Source of the DNA: Pullichristensenella sp963930055
GTDB taxonomy: Bacteria; Bacillota; Clostridia; Christensenellales; Aristaeellaceae
NCBI GenBank assembly: GCA_963930055.1
Contig: CAWVKS010000008.1
Span: forward strand, 248,001 to 312,000
Direction: 5' to 3'
Length of the DNA stretch: 64,000 nt
The notes beneath the pieces were generated by a model. It ran no database searches. It was given only the letters and a program-made list of their open reading frames with translations, and was not told where the DNA came from. Positions 26,692 through 34,233 of this stretch are shown here, in pieces (positions within the stretch are counted from its first letter, which is position 1; every line of letters starts with the position of its first letter). Both the position numbers and the translations under genes were made by a program.

Positions 26692-27138
26692 TCACCGGCG
26701 CGCGCGCTGGAAAAACACATCCAGCAGCGCCTTGCACTCCCCTTCCAGCACGCCACCCACGCTGGGCGTGAACCAGGGGAAGGCCGGATCCTCGCAGATG
26801 CGGTAGAGGCTGCCGGCGCAGCCGCGCTCTTCGTCAAACGCGCCGAACACCAGCTTCCCCAGCCGCGCCTGCGAGATCGCCCCCGCGCACATCGGGCAGG
26901 GCTCGAGGGTGACGTATATGCAGCAATCCGTCAGCCGCCAGTTCCCCACATTGCGCGCCGCCTCGCGGATGGCCAGCATTTCGGCGTGGGCGGTGGGGTC
27001 GATAAGTTCCTCGCGGCGGTTGCGTGCGCGGGCGACGATCTTTCCCCCGCGCACGATCACGCAGCCCACCGGCGTCTCCCCGGCCAAAAGCGCCTCCCGC
27101 GCCAGCGTGAGCGCCTCGCGCATCCACACTTCATCCAT
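26692..27138 (-). CDS. tadA: tRNA-specific adenosine-34 deaminase
   Basis: The 148-residue protein has the cytidine/deoxycytidylate deaminase zinc site: HAEMLAI holds the His and catalytic Glu near residue 53, and TLEPCPMCAGAI holds the two Cys near 83-86. TadA deaminates A34 of tRNA-Arg to inosine. ATG 27138 follows GGGGGTG. Longer readings to 27750 cross the promoter. Confidence 0.93.
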   Translation of the reverse strand: MDEVWMREALTLAREALLAGETPVGCVIVRGGKIVARARNRREELIDPTAHAEMLAIREAARNVGNWRLTDCCIYVTLEPCPMCAGAISQARLGKLVFGAFDEERGCAGSLYRICEDPAFPWFTPSVGGVLEGECKALLDVFFQRARR

Positions 27139-27160
27139 GGCCGCACCCCCTTTTTTCCTC

Positions 27161-27189
27161 ATTATAGCGCCCCAGTTTTGTTTGGGCAA
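27161..27189 (-). promoter_or_regulatory. Promoter of tadA
   Basis: On the minus strand TTGCCC is followed after 17 bp by TATAAT. Confidence 0.7.
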
Positions 27190-27243
27190 GATTAAATTTG
27201 GCTGAGGAATCACAATATTCATTCTGCGTTCATAAACAAGCCC

Positions 27244-27271
27244 TTGACATGGCATACTGTTTTGGTATACA
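27244..27271 (+). promoter_or_regulatory. Promoter of the zinc-ribbon/DUF5685/DnaJ operon
   Basis: TTGACA is followed after 16 bp by TATACA, 26 bp before the start codon. Confidence 0.75.
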
Positions 27272-27297
27272 TTTTGTAGACGAAAGGATGCTGCACT

Positions 27298-27711
27298 ATG
27301 TGGGAAAAGATCAAACGGTCGCTGGCCCGCTTCATGCAGGGCCGCTATGGCGCGGATTCGCTGGGACGCTTCCTGGTATGGGTGGCGCTCATCCTCTACG
27401 TGCTGGGCATGTTCGTCCCCCATGTGGGTGGGCTGTTCAGTTTTCTGGGGCTGGCGGCGCTCATCTATACGCTGTTTCGCATGTTCTCGCGCAACACGGC
27501 GCGGCGCACGGCGGAGAACGCCTGGTTCTGGAACAGGAGCGCCAAATTGCGCACCGCCTTTTCGCAGGCGCGCGTGCGCTTTAAGAACCGCAAGGAGTAC
27601 AAGTACTTCCGCTGCCCCAAGTGCCACGCCTGGTTGAAACTCAAGCGCGGCTCGGGCGAAGGCACGCTCACCTGCGGCAAGTGCAAGCACGCCTTCAAGG
27701 CCAAGGCATAG
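27298..27711 (+). CDS. Small membrane protein with C-terminal zinc ribbon
   Basis: The 137-residue protein has two membrane segments (about 25-70), a basic linker, and a zinc ribbon with CPKC near 106-109 and CGKC near 126-129. The family is not named with certainty, but this layout recurs before DUF5685 and J-domain genes. The stop is one base from the next start. Confidence 0.7.
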   Translation: MWEKIKRSLARFMQGRYGADSLGRFLVWVALILYVLGMFVPHVGGLFSFLGLAALIYTLFRMFSRNTARRTAENAWFWNRSAKLRTAFSQARVRFKNRKEYKYFRCPKCHAWLKLKRGSGEGTLTCGKCKHAFKAKA

Positions 27712-27712
27712 C

Positions 27713-28573
27713 ATGTTCGGGTATGTGACGGTAGACCCCAAGGTGCTCACGCCGGCGCAGCGCGACCGCTTCCAGGCCTGCTACTGCGGCCTGTGCCGCT
27801 GCCTGCGGCGGGAATACGGGCTGAAAGGGCAGCTGACCCTCAGCTTCGACATGACGTTTCTGCTTCTGACGCTCTCCTCGCTCTACGAGCCGGCGGAAAC
27901 GGGCGGCGAGGAGCGCTGCGCCCCGCACCCGCGCAAAAAGCACGCCTGGGCGGAGAACGAATTCACCGCCTACGCCGCGGACATGAACATCGCCCTGGCC
28001 TACCACAAGCTCATGGACGACTGGGCCGACGAGCGCAACCTTTTGCGCCGCGCCGGGGCGGAAGCGCTGAAAAGTGGCTACCGCCGCGTGGAGGCGCGCT
28101 GGGGCGAAAAGTGCGCCGCCATCGAAGTGGGCGTGCGCGACCTGGGCCGGATCGAAAAGCGCCGGGAGATGGACGTGGACGCCCCCGCCAAGTGCTTTGG
28201 AAGGCTTTTGGGCGAACTGTTCGTCTACCGCCGCGACGAGTGGGAAGCCCCCTTGCGGACCATGGGCGAATACCTCGGGCGGTTTATCTACGTCATGGAC
28301 GCTTACGACGACCTCGCCGCCGATGAAAAGCACGGCGCGTACAACCCCCTCGTCGCCCTCAGGGGCGAAAGCTTCGAGCAGACGGTGGAAAGCGCCCTGA
28401 CCATGCTCATCGGCCGCTGCACGCAGGCCTTCGAGGTGCTGCCGCTTGTCAAGGACGTGGAGATTTTGCGCAGCGTGCTCTATTCGGGCGTGTGGGCCAA
28501 ATACGTATCCGTGCGCAAAAAGCGCGACGCTTCCTTCGCCCCGGCGGAGGATGGAAAAGGAGAAAGACAATGA
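27713..28573 (+). CDS. DUF5685 family protein
   Basis: The 286-residue protein begins MFGYVTVDPKVLTPAQRDRF followed by the CYCGLCRCL cysteine cluster, typical of DUF5685. The rest is helical, with DDWADERN and YVMDAYDDLAADE motifs that recall the Asp-rich helices of terpenoid/squalene-synthase-like folds. That likeness is by eye only. No reaction is established. Its stop overlaps the DnaJ-TPR start (ATGA). Confidence 0.75.
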   Translation: MFGYVTVDPKVLTPAQRDRFQACYCGLCRCLRREYGLKGQLTLSFDMTFLLLTLSSLYEPAETGGEERCAPHPRKKHAWAENEFTAYAADMNIALAYHKLMDDWADERNLLRRAGAEALKSGYRRVEARWGEKCAAIEVGVRDLGRIEKRREMDVDAPAKCFGRLLGELFVYRRDEWEAPLRTMGEYLGRFIYVMDAYDDLAADEKHGAYNPLVALRGESFEQTVESALTMLIGRCTQAFEVLPLVKDVEILRSVLYSGVWAKYVSVRKKRDASFAPAEDGKGERQ

Positions 28574-29286
28574 TCCAGGACCCCTACCGGGTATTGGGAC
28601 TTGAACCCGGCGCCTCGGACGACGAGGTGAAGGCGGCCTATCGCCGGCTGGCCAAGAAGTACCACCCGGACGTCAACGGCGGCTCCCCCGAGGCCGAGGC
28701 GAAGATGAAGGAGATCAACGCCGCCTACAGCCAGATCATGAACCGCCATACGAACCCCAACTCCGGTTCCTCGCGCGGCGCGGGCTCCTACGGCTCCGGG
28801 CAGGGCGGCTATGGCGGCGGCTACGGCGGCTCCGGCTGGGGTTGGGGCTGGGGGGACTTCGGCGGCTGGTGGGACGCCTCCGGCTACGGCGGGCAGCAAC
28901 AACAGCAGACGCAGCAAAACGAGAGCCCGGAGATGCAGGCGGCGCGCAATTTCATCAATTCCGGCCACTACCGCGAGGCCCTCAACCTGCTGGAAAAGAT
29001 GCAGGACCGCCCGGCGCGCTGGTATTTCTACATGGCCAACGCCCACATGGGGCTGGGCAACGACGTCGCCGCCCTCAACTACGCGCAGCAGGCGGTCAGC
29101 CGCGACCCGAACAACCTCGAATACCGCCAGCTGTTGCAGCGCTTGCAATACGCCGGCCAGACCTATCGCCAGACCGGGCGGCGCTACGGTATGTCCGGCC
29201 TGGACAACACCTGTACGTGGCTGTGCCTGGGCAACCTGCTTTTGAGCTGCTGCTGCGGGCGCGGGGGCTATTTCTTCTGCTGCTGA
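28570..29286 (+). CDS. J-domain protein with TPR-like tail
   Basis: The 238-residue protein opens with a J-domain (DPYRVLGLEPGASDDEVKAA..., HPD motif near residue 36). A Gly/Trp/Gln-rich linker follows, then two TPR-like helices (ARNFINSGHYREALNLLEKM and AALNYAQQAVSRDPNN). The tail is cysteine-rich (LLSCCCGRGGYFFCC), possibly membrane-facing. It would stimulate a DnaK-type Hsp70 for a local client, perhaps the DUF5685 protein. Confidence 0.85.
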   Translation: MIQDPYRVLGLEPGASDDEVKAAYRRLAKKYHPDVNGGSPEAEAKMKEINAAYSQIMNRHTNPNSGSSRGAGSYGSGQGGYGGGYGGSGWGWGWGDFGGWWDASGYGGQQQQQTQQNESPEMQAARNFINSGHYREALNLLEKMQDRPARWYFYMANAHMGLGNDVAALNYAQQAVSRDPNNLEYRQLLQRLQYAGQTYRQTGRRYGMSGLDNTCTWLCLGNLLLSCCCGRGGYFFCC

Positions 29287-29308
29287 CGCGATGGAAAGGA
29301 AGGATATC

Positions 29309-29863
29309 ATGACCAGAGACGAGGCGTGGGCGCTGCTCACGCAGTACAACCAGGGCGAATTCCACCTGCGCCACGCGCGCACGCTGGAGGGCGTGATGCG
29401 CTATTTCGCGGGCGAACTGGGCTATGGCGACGAGGCGGATTTCTGGGCCAATGTCGGCCTTTTGCACGATGTGGACTTTGAACAGTGGCCCGACGAGCAC
29501 TGCAAAAAGGCGCAGGAGCTATTGGAAAATGCCGGCTGCGACGAGCGCTTCATCCACGCCGTGGTCTGCCACGGCTACGGCCTGTGCAGCGACGTAAAGC
29601 CCGAGCACGAGATGGAAAAGGTGCTCTTCGCCGTGGACGAACTGACCGGCCTGATCAGCGCCGTGGCCATCATGCGCCCCTCGCGCAGCCTGGACGACCT
29701 GGAACTGCCCTCGGTGAAAAAGAAGTTCAAGGACAAGAAGTTCGCCGCCGGCTGTTCCCGCGACGTCATCCGCCAGGGCGCGGAGATGCTCGGCTGGACG
29801 CTGGAGGACCTCATCTCCCGCACCATCGTCGCCATGCGCGAAAGCGGCGCGGAGCTGGGATAG
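29309..29863 (+). CDS. HD-domain hydrolase
   Basis: The 184-residue protein contains the HD metal-site pattern: HLRHARTLEGVMRY, the HD pair in GLLHDVDFEQWP near residue 55, and HAVVCHGYG. It resembles the putative hydrolases of the HDIG group. ATG 29309 sits five bases from AAGGAAGG; ATG 29291 would lie on that site. Substrate unknown. Confidence 0.8.
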   Translation: MTRDEAWALLTQYNQGEFHLRHARTLEGVMRYFAGELGYGDEADFWANVGLLHDVDFEQWPDEHCKKAQELLENAGCDERFIHAVVCHGYGLCSDVKPEHEMEKVLFAVDELTGLISAVAIMRPSRSLDDLELPSVKKKFKDKKFAAGCSRDVIRQGAEMLGWTLEDLISRTIVAMRESGAELG

Positions 29864-29880
29864 GCGCGCGGGCGCAAAGG

Positions 29881-29917
29881 CCGCTCCTGTCTGGAAAACC
29901 AGGGGCGGTTTTTTTAT
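29881..29917 (+). terminator. Terminator of the HD-domain operon
   Basis: The stem CCGC-CCTG pairs with CAGG-GCGG and is followed by seven T residues. Confidence 0.88.
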
Positions 29918-30110
29918 GCCCTTCGCCAGCGGCGTTTGCCGCCTGCAAAAGAGCCTCCCGGCGGCAGGCCCGCGTCCGGCCCCGCGGGATCTTCCGGGGC
30001 GGCGTATGCCCTGCCATCACGCGGGCGCCGCTCCCGGAAAAACGCCCGGCAGCGCCCTGTTTTTTGCCCCGCGCGCGGGCATATTTCGCCCTTTGTTTTC
30101 CCGAATGAGC
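29918..30110. other. Non-coding spacer before eno
   Basis: GC-rich sequence between the HD-operon terminator and the eno promoter. I see no gene or repeat in it. Confidence 0.5.
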
Positions 30111-30139
30111 TTGACAAACCCCTTTGCGTTCTTTATAAT
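30111..30139 (+). promoter_or_regulatory. Sigma-A promoter of eno
   Basis: Perfect TTGACA and TATAAT lie 17 bp apart. This leaves a leader of about 100 nucleotides before the start codon, in which I recognise no riboswitch. Confidence 0.93.
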
Positions 30140-30244
30140 TTTGAATGGTAATGAATGGGCGTTTGCCCGTTCCCGGCCGCGCATCCGCGGCGCATCCATC
30201 CATGCGGACATATCCCGCTCAAATTGGAAAGGAGATCGATACCC

Positions 30245-31549
30245 ATGAAACAGATTCTCGAGATCGTCGATATCATCGGCCGCGAGATCCTCGACAGCCG
30301 CGGCAACCCCACCGTGGAAGTCGAAGTCGTCCTTGAGGATGGCACCATCGGCCGCGCCGCCGTGCCCTCCGGCGCTTCTACCGGCATCTACGAGGCCTGC
30401 GAGCTGCGCGACGGCGACAAGAGCCGCTACAACGGCAAGGGCGTCCTCACCGCCGTGAAGAACGTCAACACCGAGATCGCGGACGCCCTCATCGGCGAGA
30501 ACGTGCTCAATCAGCCCGCCATCGACAAGAAGCTCATCGAGCTGGACGGCACCCCGAACAAGACCAAGCTGGGCGCCAACGCCATCCTCGGCGTGTCCCT
30601 GGCCTGCGCCAAGGCCGCCGCGCAGAGCATGGGCCTGTCCCTGTACAACTACATCGGCGGCGTCAACGCCAAGCAGCTGCCCGTGCCGATGATGAACATC
30701 CTCAACGGCGGCGCGCACGCCACCAACAACGTGGAGATCCAGGAGTTCATGATTATGCCTGTCTCCGCGCCCTCCTTCCAGGAAGCCCTGCGCCGCTGCG
30801 CCGAGGTGTTCCACACCCTCAAGACCGTGCTCAAGGAGAACGGCACCCCCGCCGCGGGCGTGGGCGACGAGGGCGGCTACGCCCCCAACCTGGCCAAGGA
30901 CGAGGACGCCCTCAAGGTCATCGTGCAGGCCATCGAGAAGGCCGGCTACAAGCCCGGCGAGGACTTCAAGATCGCCATCGACGCCGCTTCCTCCGAGTGG
31001 TGGGATGAGGAGAAGAAGTGCTACATCCAGCCCAAGTCCGGCACCAAGCTGACCCAGCAGGAGCTGGTGGATATGTGGACGCGCTTTGCCGACACCTATC
31101 CGATCATCTCCCTGGAGGACGGCATGGCCGAGACCGACTGGGAAGGCTGGGCGATGCTGACCAAGGCCATTGGCGACCGCGTGCAGCTGGTTGGCGACGA
31201 CCTGTTCGTGACCAACGTCGAGCGCCTGGCCACCGGCATTGAGAAGCATGTCGGCAACGCCATCCTCATCAAGGTCAACCAGATCGGTTCCCTGACCGAG
31301 ACGCTGGACGCCATCCAGATGGCCAACCGCGCCGGCTACACCGCCATCGTCTCTCACCGCTCCGGCGAGACCGAGGACGCGACCATCGCCGACATCGCCG
31401 TGGCCCTCAACGCCGGCCAGATCAAGACCGGCGCGCCCAGCCGCACGGACCGCGTGGCCAAGTACAACCAGCTGCTCCGCATCGAAGAGGAGCTGGGCGA
31501 CGTCGCCGAGTATCCGGGCATGAAGGCCTTCTTCAACCTGAAGAAGTAA
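30245..31549 (+). CDS. eno: Enolase
   Basis: The 434-residue protein has REILDSRGNPTVEVE at the N-terminus, GASTGIYEA (the usual GASTG loop), metal ligands in AIDAAS, LEDG and VGDD, the catalytic Lys in ILIKVNQIGSLTET, and SHRSGETED. It converts 2-phosphoglycerate to phosphoenolpyruvate. Codon use is more uniform than in its neighbours, which fits high expression. AAAGGAG lies 10 bases before ATG 30245. Its terminator hairpin has been split by the IS element downstream. Confidence 0.99.
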   Translation: MKQILEIVDIIGREILDSRGNPTVEVEVVLEDGTIGRAAVPSGASTGIYEACELRDGDKSRYNGKGVLTAVKNVNTEIADALIGENVLNQPAIDKKLIELDGTPNKTKLGANAILGVSLACAKAAAQSMGLSLYNYIGGVNAKQLPVPMMNILNGGAHATNNVEIQEFMIMPVSAPSFQEALRRCAEVFHTLKTVLKENGTPAAGVGDEGGYAPNLAKDEDALKVIVQAIEKAGYKPGEDFKIAIDAASSEWWDEEKKCYIQPKSGTKLTQQELVDMWTRFADTYPIISLEDGMAETDWEGWAMLTKAIGDRVQLVGDDLFVTNVERLATGIEKHVGNAILIKVNQIGSLTETLDAIQMANRAGYTAIVSHRSGETEDATIADIAVALNAGQIKTGAPSRTDRVAKYNQLLRIEEELGDVAEYPGMKAFFNLKK

Positions 31550-31567
31550 GTTTATCTGCATAAAACA

Positions 31568-31593
31568 GGGCGGCGCGAACACTCGCGCCGCCT
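31568..31593 (+). repeat. Left 26-bp target duplication, the eno terminator hairpin
   Basis: The duplicated sequence is a complete hairpin (stem GGCGGCGCGA/TCGCGCCGCC, loop ACAC). The identical 26 bp recur at 33146-33171 on the other side of the IS element. Confidence 0.92.
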
Positions 31594-33145
31594 CAGACCG
31601 TTGACAAACCCCGTCAACGGTCAATTTTTTAGAAAAACCTAAAAAACCAAAAGGAAAAGGCAGCCCTCACGTCGAATATAAATACATCAACACAACCATA
31701 AAGAAACCCAGGCGGTGAAGGGAATGCTCAAGCAGCGGCGGGAGAAGCAGCAGCAAATGGAACTGGTGATCATGGAACAGATGGTGCCGGAGGATCACTT
31801 TCTGCGAAAAGTAGACCGTGCGGTGGACTTCAGCTTCATCTACGATCTGTGCGCGCCGCTGTATTGCGCGGACAACGGCCGGCCCGCCATCGACCCGGAG
31901 ATACTGTTTCGGATGCTGCTGGTGGGGTATCTGTACGGGATCAAGTCCGAGGCGCGGCTGGAGGAAGAGATCAACTACAACATCGCCTACAAGTGGTTTT
32001 GCGGGCTGGATCTGACAGACAAGGCGCCGGACGCGACGACGATCAGCCAGAACCGTCGGCGGCGATTCCGGGACAACAACATTGCGGAAGAGATCTTCAA
32101 CGAAATTCTGCGGCAGTGCATGGCGAAGGGGCTGGTGGGCGGAGCGATCCTGTATACAGATTCGACGCACATCAAGGCGAAGGCGAACAAGCACAAGAAG
32201 AAGCAGGTGGAAGTAGCGGTCACGCCGAAGGCATATCTGAGCGAACTGGACGCGCAGGTAGATCAGGAACGTAAGGAACTGGGGAAGAAGCCGTTTGACC
32301 GGGATGACGAGGCACACAAGGGCGGCGGGAGCGCCACGCGGATGCAGAGCACGACAGACCCGGAGAGCGGACAGCAGAGCCGGGATGGGAAACCGAACGG
32401 GTTTTACTACAGCGAACACCGCACGGTGGACAGCAAGCGCAATGTGATCGTAAACGTGCATGTGGAAGCGGCAAACATCAACGACGTGACGCCGATGCCC
32501 GAAATACTCGACGATGTGGAGAGAAGACTTGGGAAGCTGCCCAAATACATGGGACTGGACGCGGGATATCACAACGCATGGATTGCGCATCTGCTGGAGA
32601 CGAAAGGGATACAAGGGGTGATCGGGTACCGGCGGCACACGCATAAAGGGGCGCACTACGGGAAGTACCGCTTCCGCTACGACCCAAATTGCGACGAATA
32701 CATCTGCCCGGAGAAACAACGTCTTACCTGGAAGACCACGACGCGTGAGGGGTACCGGCAATACTGCTGTGAAGGCAGGACCTGCAAGGGGTGTCCGAGA
32801 CGAGCAGAATGTTTCGGGGCGAGTATGAACCGAAAGGTGGTGGAGCGGCATGTGTGGCAGGGATCGCTGGAGAGGGTCGATGCCTTTACGAAAACGCATC
32901 GTGGCAAGCGTATTTATGGATGGCGGAAAGAGACGATCGAACGATCCTTCGCGGAGGCCAAGGAGAACCATGGCCTGCGCTGTGCGCGCATGCTTGGAAT
33001 ACGGAACATGCGGGAGCAGTGTTTCCTGACAGCGGCGGTGCAAAATATCAAGAGGCTGGTGGCCTCTTTCTATCGCGCGTTTCAAGCCTTTCTATCATTT
33101 TACCCCTGCGTTTGTGCCTGAACGCAGGGGTTTGTCAGGGGTCTG
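31594..33145 (+). mobile_element. IS1182-family insertion sequence, complete (1552 bp)
   Basis: The ends are CAGACCGTTGACAAACCCC on the left and, on the reverse strand, CAGACCCCTGACAAACCCC on the right, matching at 17 of 19 positions. Each end also holds its own hairpin: a perfect 10-bp stem at 31597-31623 and another with CCCCTGCGTT/AACGCAGGGG at the right. The element is flanked by a perfect 26-bp duplication and carries one intact transposase gene, so it looks recent and possibly active. IS1182-family elements are, as I recall, noted for variable target duplications and palindromic targets. Confidence 0.93.
31724..33121 (+). CDS. IS1182-family DDE transposase
   Basis: The 465-residue protein begins MLKQRREKQQQMELVIMEQM, the usual start of the family. 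An N-terminal domain with VPEDHFLRKVDRAVDFSFIY and PEILFRMLLVGYLYGIKSE precedes the DDE core. The Asp residues lie in YTDSTHIKAKANK and YMGLDAGYHNAW, and the Glu in ERSFAEAKENHGLRCARM. A zinc-like cluster (CCEGRTCKGCPRRAEC) precedes the last helix. No frameshift is seen. ATG 31724 follows AGGCGG; GTG 31715 is an alternative. The stop codon lies inside the right-end hairpin. Confidence 0.95.
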   Translation: MLKQRREKQQQMELVIMEQMVPEDHFLRKVDRAVDFSFIYDLCAPLYCADNGRPAIDPEILFRMLLVGYLYGIKSEARLEEEINYNIAYKWFCGLDLTDKAPDATTISQNRRRRFRDNNIAEEIFNEILRQCMAKGLVGGAILYTDSTHIKAKANKHKKKQVEVAVTPKAYLSELDAQVDQERKELGKKPFDRDDEAHKGGGSATRMQSTTDPESGQQSRDGKPNGFYYSEHRTVDSKRNVIVNVHVEAANINDVTPMPEILDDVERRLGKLPKYMGLDAGYHNAWIAHLLETKGIQGVIGYRRHTHKGAHYGKYRFRYDPNCDEYICPEKQRLTWKTTTREGYRQYCCEGRTCKGCPRRAECFGASMNRKVVERHVWQGSLERVDAFTKTHRGKRIYGWRKETIERSFAEAKENHGLRCARMLGIRNMREQCFLTAAVQNIKRLVASFYRAFQAFLSFYPCVCA

Positions 33146-33171
33146 GGGCGGCGCGAACACTCGCGCCGCCT
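33146..33171 (+). repeat. Right 26-bp target duplication of the IS element
   Basis: Identical to 31568-31593. It restores a complete hairpin on the right side, followed by TTTCGTT. Confidence 0.92.
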
Positions 33172-33187
33172 TTCGTTGTGCAACGAA

Positions 33188-33210
33188 AACCCCCGCTTGG
33201 AGCGGGGGTT
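33188..33210. repeat. Left 23-bp duplication flanking repeat copy B
   Basis: A perfect palindrome (AACCCCCGC/GCGGGGGTT, loop TTGGA) identical to 33391-33413. Confidence 0.9.
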
Positions 33211-33390
33211 CAGGATGTTGACAAAGTGGGCAGACTGGCAGAGCGTTGAGAAAGCCTGCAAGCCAAGGAAGCTTACTTAGACGTAAGTGACCGCAGGATG
33301 CAAGTGCAGCTGACGTAGGAAGCAAAAATCGCTTCTGATTTTTTGTATATCAGAGCGATTTTTGCGGTTGTAGGCTTTGTCAGCGCTCTG
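33211..33390 (-). repeat. IS1182-related non-autonomous repeat, copy B (180 bp, inverted)
   Basis: The sequence is the reverse of copies A and C, with the same ends, but it lacks 21 bp. The loss lies exactly between the imperfect direct repeats AGCTCCCTTGGCT and AGCTTCCTTGGCT seen in the longer copies. It is enclosed by a perfect 23-bp duplication of a hairpin. Only 16 bp separate that from the right duplication of the IS element. Confidence 0.88.
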
Positions 33391-33413
33391 AACCCCCGCT
33401 TGGAGCGGGGGTT
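33391..33413. repeat. Right 23-bp duplication flanking repeat copy B
   Basis: Identical to 33188-33210, a complete hairpin. Confidence 0.9.
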
Positions 33414-33469
33414 CCGAAGAGCTTATAGCTATGTCCAGAATCGTCAAACCCTTTTCCAACAAACGGGCG

Positions 33470-33626
33470 ACGAGTTGAGAAAAACCTGAGGCAAAGAGTG
33501 CAAAGGGCTGCTTTGAGCAGCATCCAGGGGAACTGGTGCATGTGTCGGCAATTCAGAGCGCGTGAGCGCTGCCGGTCTCATGCACTTATAGGGCTTCGTC
33601 AAACCACCGGCTAAGCCGGTGGCCAT
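33470..33626 (+). ncRNA. IS200/IS605 right-end relic with omega-RNA-like scaffold
   Basis: The stretch has no tnpB but is strongly structured. A GCTGC/GCAGC stem at about 33507-33521 comes first. A long composite hairpin follows, with outer GTGCATG (33536) pairing CATGCAC (33579), inner CGGC/GCCG, and AGCGC/GCGCT capped by GTGA. After a linker, a perfect 8-bp hairpin CCACCGGC/GCCGGTGG lies at 33604-33622. IS200/IS605 elements end in such hairpins, and TnpB guide RNAs run through them into the flanking DNA. The identification rests on structure, not on a family match. Confidence 0.45.
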
Positions 33627-33679
33627 GCTTGCAGGCTTTTTCAACGCTCTGCCAGTCTGCCCACTTTGTCAACATCCTG
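33627..33679 (+). repeat. IS1182-related repeat, partial copy D (right 53 bp)
   Basis: From GCTTGCAGGC to CATCCTG it matches the right end of copy A with one mismatch. The left three quarters are replaced by the IS200/IS605-like relic, which ends at its border. Confidence 0.85.
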
Positions 33680-33705
33680 AGGCGCGGAGCCTTTGCCCCG
33701 CGCCT
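33680..33705 (-). terminator. Hairpin after the secreted-protein gene
   Basis: AGGCGCGG pairs with CCGCGCCT around a 10-base loop, 16 bp beyond the stop at 33722. It directly abuts repeat copy D, as hairpins abut the other copies. Confidence 0.6.
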
Positions 33706-33721
33706 CGCCTCAAGCGCTTTT

Positions 33722-34216
33722 TCACCCCACCAGCGAGAGGAACTCCTCCCGGGTGTAATACACATCCGTGGCGACGCTGTTCATGTAGTGGAAGGCGTAG
33801 GCGCCGAAATCGTCGCCCACGGCGTCGTAGATCTCCTGCGTGCCGCGCACCACGCCGGCTTCCTCGTCGTACCACCAGCGGCAGGAATCGGAGTTGGCGT
33901 TGAGCAAGTTGACCACCTGGCAGACGGTCGCCGCGTCGGCGTCCGCGCCCACATCGCCCATGTTGCAGATCACGCGCGCGAAGCTGTCGAAACACTGGCA
34001 CCAGGCTTCGATGGCCGTGCCCTGGCCGTCGTCAAAGGCGATCATGTAGGTGTCGTTGTAGCCGTCGCCATCCTCGTCGCTGGCGGTGAAGGGATGCCCC
34101 ACAGAGGGCAGGTAGGCTTCCAGCGACGCCGCCAGGGGCAGCTGGCCGCCCTCGGCCAGGGCGCACGCGCCCAGCGCCAGAAGCGCGCAGATGAGCAGGC
34201 AAAGCAGTTTCTTCAT
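33722..34216 (-). CDS. Small secreted protein, possibly YbjN-like
   Basis: The 164-residue protein has a signal peptide (MKKLLCLLICALLALG) ending in ACALAEG; cleavage could be by signal peptidase I after ALA, and LGAC is a poor lipobox. One acidic DEDGDGYND loop may bind calcium. The C-terminal half (VCQVVNLLNANSDSCRWWYDEEAGVVRG...) recalls YbjN-like domains but I am not certain. ATG 34216 is eight bases from GGAGG; ATG 34222 would be only two bases away. It lies 17 bp after the related gene upstream. Confidence 0.6.
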   Translation of the reverse strand: MKKLLCLLICALLALGACALAEGGQLPLAASLEAYLPSVGHPFTASDEDGDGYNDTYMIAFDDGQGTAIEAWCQCFDSFARVICNMGDVGADADAATVCQVVNLLNANSDSCRWWYDEEAGVVRGTQEIYDAVGDDFGAYAFHYMNSVATDVYYTREEFLSLVG

Positions 34217-34233
34217 CGTCATTTCCTCCCCTT

